Origin: Methanomicrobiales archaeon
GTDB taxonomy: Archaea; Halobacteriota; Methanomicrobia; Methanomicrobiales; Methanoculleaceae
Assembly: GCA_012521035.1 (NCBI GenBank)
Contig: JAAYND010000246.1
Location: forward strand, 1-6,525
Direction: 5' to 3'
Length of the DNA stretch: 6,525 bases
Below, piece after piece: positions 1-6,217 of this stretch. Position 1 is the stretch's first letter. Each line of letters begins with the position of its first letter. Position numbers and translations under genes: made by a program. The notes below the pieces were generated by a model. That model worked only from the letters and a program-made list of their open reading frames with translations, had not been told where the DNA came from and did not search any database.

Positions 1-603
1 GTGTACAGACGAACATAATCCCAATCACTCGCGACTCTTTCCGATGTCGAATCGGAGCGATCTCCTCATATGTCTTCAAATCACGAAAGACCTTCTCGAC
101 ATAATCACGCTCAAAATACCTCATCACTACTTCACCAGCCGAAAGAGCAGGGTCAGTAGCATACAGCAGATACTTCCCATCCAGACGCTCAGCCTGGACC
201 CTGGCCTCATTATTGGTGCTCCATTCGAGTTCGATCCCGGTCGGGCGTTCATGAACGGTATAAGTGAAGTACTTTGCATACGTCTCTGGCAGGATCTTCC
301 TGACCTTCGCCTCTACCTCGTCTTTCTGCATCGACGAACAGACCTTCTGGAACTCTTTTAATTCTTCAGAAATCCGGTAGATAGCACAATTGCGCGATTT
401 AATCTCCCGCATCCTTCGTTCGGCGTTAAAGTAGATCACAACGGTTCCATTTCTGCCAAAGAGTGGGCAGTCGACCTTCTCGGCATAGATATTCATGCGG
501 TGGCGGATCTTCCCGGTGGATCGCATGTGATCCGCACAAAAGGCCTCGCAGAGACCGTGAGAAACCTTTTTTGCTCTGTTCTCCGTACTGTTGAACAATT
601 GAT
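1..603 (-). pseudogene. Truncated IS4-superfamily (IS1634-like) transposase, C-terminal part
   Basis: The minus strand reads open without a stop from about position 649 down to the left window edge, giving roughly 200 codons of transposase-like protein. The segment at 118-74 reads YFERDYVEKVFRDLK, a perfect match to the IS4-superfamily signature Y-x2-R-x3-E-x6-K, with Y at 118-116, R at 109-107, the catalytic E at 97-95 and K at 76-74. Just before it lies the typical lead-in DGKYLLYATDPALS, and just after it RHRKESRVIGIMFVC. IS1634-type transposases are usually around 500 residues. The N-terminal half with the two catalytic aspartates should lie to the right of 603, but the sequence there encodes an unrelated plus-strand gene, so the element is N-terminally truncated and should be inactive. 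The C-terminus runs off the window. The exact right boundary of the homology, placed at about 580-603, is my estimate; no terminal inverted repeat could be identified. Confidence 0.82.
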
Positions 604-1641
604 ATGGAACGCATCCAGACACTCCGGAACCTGAAAGAGTTGCTACAGGCTAACTTTGAGGACAATGAGACGGTTTTGGCGCAATATGACCTGACGCGCC
701 TTGCACAGCTCAAAGCCTACCTGCTGGAGGCTAACCACTCCGTCGGCGAGATCGGATGTCCGTCAGGATCCTGGAGTCGCCTCGACGCTGCGGGTTGGTA
801 CATTAATCATGGAGGCCAGTCACCCGGCACGTTCTTTCTGGATGCGACCCGCAAGCGTGTCTGGATCCTCTATACCATACTTGACGCAACAGAGGCGGAT
901 GCGATCACTGGTAGCTGGATCAGGCGCGTGAAAGGTCTTGACAGGTGCTGGTTATCGAGGAGCCACCTCCTCCACTACGACGGCAAAGAGGCATGGCAGC
1001 AGCGAGGTCTCGGCCTGAAGTTCTCCGACGGGCTGGTACCGGATGAGGAGGCCAGTCGCTTCAGCCTGAAGGCCTGGTATGGAGCGACAGAGAAGATACC
1101 CGGCCTCGCGGAGGTTCTGGATACGGCGAAGGAGAGTTTTGCGATATACAGTGCACGCTGGCAGAAGTTCAGGGAGGGTTCGGTTGCGCTGGGCGTGGAG
1201 TGGTACAGCAGCGGGAAGGTGACCATCAACAGGGCGGTTGATATTGATGAGGTTATGCTCTCGATCTCTGATGTGGCGAATCGTTATGAGGATGCGCTCA
1301 CCGAGGCCACCGATCTCAGGGATGATAGCCTCGGTGCCTTTGAGCTGAACTTCACCCAGAACATTGACCTGGATGCGTTCTCCAGGACTGTGGCGATGGG
1401 CCGGGGGAGGATGAATCTCTGGCTCATTGAGACCGAGACCGAGCCGGACTTCAGACGTTTCAGGGGCGTGGACCTGCACACCTGGGATAGAGTCCTTCTG
1501 GATGTCGGGCCCGACTATGCCTACCTGACGGTCCCGGGCAGGGGGTGCGTCAACGCCGCCCCCAGGATAGCAACGATCCAGGGCGAGGATAACGCCGGCC
1601 GGACTTCTATCTATTTTGACGGGGTGGAAGTCTTTGGGTGA
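604..1641 (+). CDS. Hypothetical protein, 345 residues, function unknown
   Basis: I do not recognise this protein. It is a complete 345-residue reading frame with coding-like composition ending in TGA. It has no signal peptide, no obvious membrane segment and no P-loop or nuclease motif that I can see. The N-terminal 45 residues look helical (NLKELLQANFEDNETVLAQYDL). The middle holds a striking tract around residues 105-125, W-I-R-R-V-K-G-L-D-R-C-W-L-S-R-S-H-L-L, that looks like a conserved core. The last 110 residues look beta-rich with many aromatic and glycine residues. The ATG at 604 was chosen because a TGA at 592-594 closes the frame just upstream and the next in-frame Met is far inside the protein. 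No Shine-Dalgarno sequence precedes it. The start sits at the edge of the transposase remnant, so the original 5' end or promoter may have been lost. It points toward the BREX operon but is 427 bases from it, so it may be an accessory defence gene or an unrelated neighbour. Confidence 0.75.
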   Translation: MERIQTLRNLKELLQANFEDNETVLAQYDLTRLAQLKAYLLEANHSVGEIGCPSGSWSRLDAAGWYINHGGQSPGTFFLDATRKRVWILYTILDATEADAITGSWIRRVKGLDRCWLSRSHLLHYDGKEAWQQRGLGLKFSDGLVPDEEASRFSLKAWYGATEKIPGLAEVLDTAKESFAIYSARWQKFREGSVALGVEWYSSGKVTINRAVDIDEVMLSISDVANRYEDALTEATDLRDDSLGAFELNFTQNIDLDAFSRTVAMGRGRMNLWLIETETEPDFRRFRGVDLHTWDRVLLDVGPDYAYLTVPGRGCVNAAPRIATIQGEDNAGRTSIYFDGVEVFG

Positions 1642-1679
1642 ACTGGACAGGTTCTATCCAATTCCAGGTTCTGTCCGGT
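1642..1679 (+). terminator. Hairpin directly after the stop codon, possible transcript end
   Basis: ACTGGACAG at 1642-1650 pairs with CTGTCCGGT at 1671-1679, giving a 9-bp stem (eight Watson-Crick pairs and one T-G wobble) around a 20-base loop. It begins one base after the TGA of the 345-residue gene, which fits a 3'-end structure. No T-run follows, and archaeal termination depends mainly on T-tracts, so it may stabilise the mRNA end instead. The same stretch contains a 12-base direct repeat, CAGGTTCTATCC at 1648-1659 and CAGGTTCTGTCC at 1665-1676, with one mismatch and a 17-base period. That repeat may be the real reason for the symmetry. Confidence 0.35.
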
Positions 1680-1854
1680 GAAAATCTGGATAATTGGACC
1701 GCGCATAAATACTTCTGCAAAACTGTAATGGGATCGGTGGTAGGGCAGAAGATTGAAGGGTTATACCTATACACGAATGAACAATAGCGAAGATAAACGA
1801 TCACTCAAATAGATGAGATATGGGCTCTATCTCTTAAATTTCCGCGATAAAAAT

Positions 1855-1981
1855 GCAGATAATATCAGGGGTGAGAGAGGGGCTCCGATCACCCAACTAC
1901 CACGTGATTACACCGCTCGTGATATTCTACTAGATTAGCTATAAGATTGATTAAAAGCTTTTTTTAAAAAGCAGATAATAT
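1855..1981 (+). repeat. Paired 11-base direct repeat GCAGATAATAT
   Basis: GCAGATAATAT occurs at 1855-1865 and again at 1971-1981, 116 bases apart, both in the gap before the BREX operon. The second copy overlaps the TATA-like tract. It may be a duplicated regulatory element or a trace of an insertion, but AT-rich sequence makes chance matches more frequent, so confidence that it has a function is low. Confidence 0.3.
1869..1923. repeat. Cluster of short GTGAT/ATCAC half-sites
   Basis: GGGTGA at 1869-1874 is the inverse of TCACCC at 1889-1894. ATCAC at 1888-1892 is the inverse of GTGAT at 1904-1908, and CGTGAT occurs twice, at 1903-1908 and 1918-1923, exactly 15 bases apart. CACGTG at 1901-1906 is itself a palindrome. 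Such repeated half-sites upstream of an operon can bind a regulator, but each is short, and chance occurrence in a gap of this length is quite possible. Confidence 0.25.
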
Positions 1982-2068
1982 TTAATTTTATTTTAAAATT
2001 TGAATTTTTCATACTCTGTAATGCATAGAATACATAGTATTGCTTATTAGGGATACATATCATCTCTT
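1950..2068 (+). promoter_or_regulatory. AT-rich promoter region of the BREX operon
   Basis: This stretch is mostly A and T, in contrast to the GC-richer coding DNA on either side, and lies directly before the first gene of the operon. It contains GCTTTTT at 1957-1963 facing AAAAAGC at 1966-1972, and a TATA-box-like ATAATATTTAATTT at about 1976-1989, which would place a transcript start near 2010. No Shine-Dalgarno sequence is seen before the ATG at 2069, so a short-leader or leaderless transcript from a box nearer the gene is an alternative. The exact TATA box and start site cannot be fixed from sequence alone. Confidence 0.5.
2029..2041. promoter_or_regulatory. Small palindrome before the BREX operon, possible operator
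   Basis: AATAC at 2029-2033 and GTATT at 2037-2041 form a perfect inverted repeat around ATA. It lies 27 bases before the ATG of the BrxF-like gene, where a repressor could block transcription. The half-sites are only five bases and AT-rich, so this is a weak candidate. Confidence 0.25.
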
Positions 2069-2539
2069 ATGCCACCTGGACTTTCTCCAGTCGCTGTTCA
2101 TAATATGGGTGGCCTGAATATTGTCGTAGGTCTATCAGGGACTGGTAAGACGTCATTACTGAAAGAATGGGCAGGTCAGTATGGTTACCCCTACATCAAC
2201 ATCGGCTCTCTGGTGAGCCAGCGGGCTCTCGGATATTCGCGCTCAGAACGACCAAACGCCATTCAGCATGAATTTTTAGATGCAATCGAGAAGGAAGAGG
2301 GGGATGTGATTCTATGCGACAACATCGAACTCCTGTTTGCCCCTGAGCTTTTACTCGATCCTCTTCGCCTTCTCAAACAGGCTGCTCGCAGGAAGACGGT
2401 TGTTGCCGCGTGGAGTGGCACTTACGACGGTTCAACCCTCTCCTATGCAACGCCTGGCCATGATGAATATCGGGTATACTCATGCGTCGATACCCGGGGC
2501 ATCACTCTTCTCTCCACCAATGAGGCGAATTTCCTATGA
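2069..2539 (+). CDS. brxF: BrxF-like small P-loop NTPase of type 3 BREX
   Basis: This is a 156-residue protein with a clear nucleotide-binding fold. The Walker A motif GLSGTGKT covers residues 21-28 with Lys27, and the Walker B strand VILCD covers residues 80-84 followed by NIELLF. A third strand, TVVAAWSG at residues 109-116, could act as sensor 1. The length, the very N-terminal P-loop and the position directly before a giant BrxC/PglY ATPase match BrxF, the small ATPase that marks type 3 BREX. It has no room for a full AAA+ lid, so it probably works in a complex with BrxC; that partner is an inference. The start at 2069 gives the usual length; Met13 at 2105 is a possible alternative that still keeps the P-loop. 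No Shine-Dalgarno sequence is visible. The TGA stop overlaps the ATG of the next gene by four bases (ATGA), so translation is coupled. Confidence 0.8.
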   Translation: MPPGLSPVAVHNMGGLNIVVGLSGTGKTSLLKEWAGQYGYPYINIGSLVSQRALGYSRSERPNAIQHEFLDAIEKEEGDVILCDNIELLFAPELLLDPLRLLKQAARRKTVVAAWSGTYDGSTLSYATPGHDEYRVYSCVDTRGITLLSTNEANFL

Positions 2540-5500
2540 AGTATGGTGAACTTGTTCAATTTGATCCCATTGAAGACGTTGTACAGTTACGGGAGGCAGA
2601 CGACAGGCGCGAGGCTGAGCGCCTTGTCCGGACTTATGTAATCTCGGATGGTATGGCTGAAAAGCTGGCTTCTGGCCTGATCCCGCATCTCAAACTCAAC
2701 ACGACCCTTGACAAGAAAGGACTCCTTATCGTCGGCAACTACGGCACCGGCAAATCGCACCTGATGTCAGTGATCAGTGCAGTCGCCGAACACACCGATC
2801 TCGCCTCCGAGATCAGGAATAGTGCGATTCAAGAGGCAGCGGAGAGCATTGCTGGCCAGTTCATTGTTATCAGGACGGAGATCGGCGCAGTCCGACAGTC
2901 GCTCCGCGATATCGTCTGCGGAGAACTCCAGAGAAACCTCGAAGGATTGGGAGTATCTTACACCTTCCCCCCTGATGACCAGATTGCCAACCATAAAGAT
3001 GCGTTCATCGAGATGATGCAGGCCTTCGGGGAAAAATATCCTGATAAAGGACTGCTCCTCGTAGTCGATGAACTCCTTGATTATCTCCGGTCTCGCCAGG
3101 ATGCTGATCTGGTGCTGGACCTCAACTTCATGCGGGAGATCGGGGAATCGTGCCGCCTGAGTCGATTCCGGTTCATAGCCGGCGTCCAGGAGGCTCTCTT
3201 TGACAATCCTCGATTCGAATATGTGGCTGAATCGATGCAGCGAGTGCAAAAGCGGTTTGAGTCAGTCAGAATCTACGGTGAAGATGTCGCTTACGTCGTC
3301 TCAGAGCGCCTTCTTGTGAAGACACCCGACCAGGAAGCAAAGATCCGTGCTCATCTGGAGCGATTTACACCCCTTTACGGTGATATGAACGAGCGTCTCG
3401 ATGAATATGTGGCGCTCTTTCCGGTACATCCCCGTTATCTGGAGACCTTCGAGAGACTGTATATGGTGGAGAAGCGAGAGGTGCTCAAGACCATTAGTCA
3501 TGACGTAAAACGCCTGATCGAGCTTGAAGTACCTGCTGACCGTCCGGGAATCCTCTCTTTTGACAGGTACTGGGATACCCTCTCCGAGGATATGGCCATC
3601 CGAACAAATCAGGATATCAGGGTGGTTCTTGAAAAAGGGCACATCCTCCAGAATATACTGGAGCGCTCGTTTGAGAAGAAGCAGTACCTCGATGCAGCGG
3701 TCAGGATCATACACGCTCTCGCAGTCCACCGCCTGACGACTGGGGATGTGAGTTCTCCGATCGGTCTGAAGCCCGAAAACCTCAGAGACGACCTCTGTCT
3801 CTACCTGGATCTCCCAGAACCCGATTCAGAGTTCTTACTCACGACGATTGAGACGGTGCTTCACGAGATTAGTAAGACAGTGAGCGGCCAGTTCATCTCG
3901 CACAACGCTGAGAACGATATGTACTATCTTGACGTCAGGAAGGACATCGACTACGATGCCAAGATCGAGGAGAGGGCAGCTACCCTGGACAAGTGGAAAC
4001 TGGATCACTACTACTTCGATGCTCTGGCCCGGGTGATGAAGACTCCGGAGACCACCTACGTGAGCGGCTACAAGATCTGGCAGCACGAAGTCATCTGGGC
4101 AGATCGGAAGGCCGGGCGGCCCGGTTACCTCTTCTTCGGTGCGCCGAACGAACGATCGACGGCCCAGCCGCCGCGGGACTTCTACATCTATTTTATCCAG
4201 CCATTCGATAAGCCGGATTACGACGATGAGCGCCGGCCGGACGAGGTCTTCCTGAAGCTACTGAAGTGGGATGATGAGTTCCATATGGCGTTAAAGCGGT
4301 ATGCAGGAGCGCGTGAAATGGCGAGCTCTGCATCAGCAACAAATCGAGGGATATACGAGAAAAAAGCGGGCGAACATCTGGCCGTAATGGTGCAGTGGAT
4401 GCGGGACAATATGATGACAGCGTATCGGGTCACTTATGGCGGTGTCGAGAAGAACCTGCTTGAATGGGCGAAGGAAGGAGCGGTCCCGACGAGCGGTGAT
4501 GTGAGAGCAACGATCAACGGTATCGCCGCGTACTGCCTTGCCCCGCATTTCGAAGATCTGGCGCCTGACTACCCACGTTTTTCCCAGACGATCCGGGGCG
4601 GTGACCGCGACGATGCGGTGAAGGATGCGTTAACGTATCTTCGCGGCGGCCTGAAGACACAACGTGGTGTAGCGGTGCTCGATGCCCTCGGTCTGCTTGA
4701 GGGAGAGCAGGTCAACCCTGAAAACTCGGAATATGCAGAACATATTGTAGCTCTCCTTCGAGGGAAAGCATTTGGGCAGGTGTTGAACCGGAGCGAGATC
4801 ATCGTCGCTGAGCACGGTATCGAGTACGAGCGCCGATTTAGACTTGAACCTGAGTATGTCGGCGTGCTGCTCGCGGCGCTGGTCTATCACGGCGATGCAG
4901 TGGTGGCCTACCCGGGTGCGAAGGTCACGGCAGCAAACCTCGAGGAGATGACGAAGAGGAGCGGACAGGATCTCACAGGGTTCAGGCATGTGGAGCTGCC
5001 AAAAGATCCGCCCATCGAAGTGCTTGCCGAGCTGTTCAAGGTACTTGGCCTGATGCCAGGTCTGGTGAAGAACACGGCTACCCACCATGAGGCAGTGAAG
5101 CAACTTCAGGGGCGCCTGCACTCGCTGATCCCGGAAGTGGTGGAGGCTCAACAGCGGTTGGATGGGTCGCTCCTGCTGTGGGAACGCGACCTCTACGACG
5201 AGCAGACGAAAGAGCAGATGAAGCGGTATCTCGACAACCTGAAAGTGTTTCTGGAGTCGCTGCAGCGATTCAACACTGAGGGGAGGCTAAAAAACTACAG
5301 CGGGACGAAGACCGATGTGCGGGGGCATGCGAAGGAACTGGCACTGATGAAGGAGATCGACGATCTTGCCAGGTTCTGTTCGGATCTTGCACCTCTGACG
5401 GTGTATCTTTCTCAGGCCGAGATAGTGCTCCCGGACGGAAATGTGTGCCGGGAAGCACTTTCCGAGTCAAAGCGCTCGATATTTATGCAGCTTGAGAGCA

Positions 5501-6216
5501 GGGAGAAGATCACGCGAGCTTTCCAGAACGACCTCAAGCGGGAACTTGAGAATCAGAAGAAATGCTACATCGATGAGTACTTCCGCCTCCACCGGCAGGC
5601 CCGCCTGGGTCACGAGGGGGATGAGCGGAAGAAGAAGTTGAAGGCTGATCCGCGACTTATCGCTCTGCGTGCTCTCTCAAACATCGAGATCATGCCGAAG
5701 CGCTCCTTAACCGAGTTTGATGCGGCTTTGCTGAAGTTACAGCCATGTTTTACGCTCACGGAGAAGGATCTGAAGAAGAGTCCGGTCTGCCCACACTGCT
5801 CGTTCAGGCCGGCGGATGATGAGGGCATCTCCTCGCCTGACGCGATGCTCGATCACCTGGAGGATCTTCTTGATGCGCATTATGAATCGTGGACCAGCAT
5901 GTTGGTCGATAACCTGGACGACCCGACGGTGCAGGCGACTCTCGAACTCTTAAAACCGAAGGACCGGGCGCTTGTGATGGAGGTCCGTGAGCACCGGAAA
6001 CTCCCCGAGAAGATCTCGGCCGACCTGGTGCGGGCGCTTACGGAGGCGCTTTCGAGTCTTGTGAAGGTGACGATCAGGGTCGATGAGCTGCGGCAGGCTC
6101 TGATGATGGGTGGGTCTGCGTGCTCGGTGGAGGAGATTGAGGCGCGATTTGGGAACTATGTGTCTGGCCTGGTGAGTGACAAAGACGAGAGAAAGGTACG
6201 CCTGGTGGTGGAGTGA
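2536..6216 (+). CDS. brxC: BrxC/PglY-like giant P-loop ATPase (DUF6079 type) of BREX
   Basis: This 1226-residue protein has the length and architecture of the BrxC/PglY ATPases, the core of BREX phage-defence systems. The N-terminus (YGELVQFDPIEDVVQLREA) is the family's typical opening. Walker A is GNYGTGKS at residues 67-74 with Lys73, Walker B is LLLVVDE with Asp178 and Glu179, and FIAG at 213-216 followed by VQEALFDNPR looks like sensor 1 and a possible arginine finger (Arg226). AQPPRDFYIYFIQPFD around residues 543-558 is another family-like block. Residues from about 870 to 1050 are long, charged and helical, probably coiled coil. A single CPHC pair at Cys1085/Cys1088 resembles half of a zinc ribbon. 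It is known in the family that BrxC/PglY is needed for defence; its exact mechanism is not settled. It overlaps brxF by four bases and is followed after one base by the methylase start. The frame is intact, with all catalytic residues present. Confidence 0.85.
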   Translation: MKYGELVQFDPIEDVVQLREADDRREAERLVRTYVISDGMAEKLASGLIPHLKLNTTLDKKGLLIVGNYGTGKSHLMSVISAVAEHTDLASEIRNSAIQEAAESIAGQFIVIRTEIGAVRQSLRDIVCGELQRNLEGLGVSYTFPPDDQIANHKDAFIEMMQAFGEKYPDKGLLLVVDELLDYLRSRQDADLVLDLNFMREIGESCRLSRFRFIAGVQEALFDNPRFEYVAESMQRVQKRFESVRIYGEDVAYVVSERLLVKTPDQEAKIRAHLERFTPLYGDMNERLDEYVALFPVHPRYLETFERLYMVEKREVLKTISHDVKRLIELEVPADRPGILSFDRYWDTLSEDMAIRTNQDIRVVLEKGHILQNILERSFEKKQYLDAAVRIIHALAVHRLTTGDVSSPIGLKPENLRDDLCLYLDLPEPDSEFLLTTIETVLHEISKTVSGQFISHNAENDMYYLDVRKDIDYDAKIEERAATLDKWKLDHYYFDALARVMKTPETTYVSGYKIWQHEVIWADRKAGRPGYLFFGAPNERSTAQPPRDFYIYFIQPFDKPDYDDERRPDEVFLKLLKWDDEFHMALKRYAGAREMASSASATNRGIYEKKAGEHLAVMVQWMRDNMMTAYRVTYGGVEKNLLEWAKEGAVPTSGDVRATINGIAAYCLAPHFEDLAPDYPRFSQTIRGGDRDDAVKDALTYLRGGLKTQRGVAVLDALGLLEGEQVNPENSEYAEHIVALLRGKAFGQVLNRSEIIVAEHGIEYERRFRLEPEYVGVLLAALVYHGDAVVAYPGAKVTAANLEEMTKRSGQDLTGFRHVELPKDPPIEVLAELFKVLGLMPGLVKNTATHHEAVKQLQGRLHSLIPEVVEAQQRLDGSLLLWERDLYDEQTKEQMKRYLDNLKVFLESLQRFNTEGRLKNYSGTKTDVRGHAKELALMKEIDDLARFCSDLAPLTVYLSQAEIVLPDGNVCREALSESKRSIFMQLESREKITRAFQNDLKRELENQKKCYIDEYFRLHRQARLGHEGDERKKKLKADPRLIALRALSNIEIMPKRSLTEFDAALLKLQPCFTLTEKDLKKSPVCPHCSFRPADDEGISSPDAMLDHLEDLLDAHYESWTSMLVDNLDDPTVQATLELLKPKDRALVMEVREHRKLPEKISADLVRALTEALSSLVKVTIRVDELRQALMMGGSACSVEEIEARFGNYVSGLVSDKDERKVRLVVE

Positions 6217-6217
6217 T

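Larger units (their letters stand above)
1642..2068. other. 427-base gap without a convincing gene
   Basis: No convincing gene lies here. The left part (1642-1700) holds the hairpin and direct repeat. A TATA-like CATAAATA at 1704-1711 has only a 19-codon reading frame downstream (ATG at 1728, TAG ending at 1787), so it could drive a small RNA or be chance. GAGATA at 1815-1820 and TATCTC at 1828-1833 form a 6-bp stem with a 7-base loop. Between 1869 and 1923 there is a cluster of GTGA and TCAC half-sites. From about 1930 the sequence becomes very AT-rich up to the BrxF start. The size of the gap is large for a compact archaeal genome and may contain decayed sequence left by mobile elements. 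Confidence 0.6.

Noticed and set aside
44..361. 105-codon plus-strand frame
   Set aside because: It is antisense to the recognisable transposase remnant, which explains the open frame.
426..713. 95-codon minus-strand frame
   Set aside because: It is a shifted reading of the transposase remnant and the start of the unknown gene; its peptide resembles nothing.
952..1479. 175-codon minus-strand frame
   Set aside because: It lies wholly antisense to the 345-residue gene, is low in typical protein features and has no start signal.
1728..1787. 19-codon plus-strand frame MGSVVGQKIEGLYLYTNEQ
   Set aside because: It is too short and lacks a ribosome-binding site; kept only as a note in the gap and as a weak finding.
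1607..1804. 65-codon minus-strand frame in the gap
   Set aside because: The peptide is rich in Arg, Pro, Tyr and Cys without any domain-like pattern, and it overlaps the end of the unknown gene.
1957..1972. GCTTTTT/AAAAAGC symmetry read as a terminator
   Set aside because: The loop would be only two bases and the element lies inside the AT-rich promoter tract, so it is more likely part of the promoter composition.
1642..2068. CRISPR array or tRNA in the gap
   Set aside because: There are no regularly spaced repeats of 25-40 bases and no cloverleaf or CCA-type end was found.
2767..3249. 160-codon minus-strand frame
   Set aside because: It is antisense to the ATPase region of brxC with its Walker B motif, which is the true coding strand.
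4630..5151. 173-codon minus-strand frame
   Set aside because: It is antisense within brxC and rich in His, Leu and Arg in the way of shadow frames.
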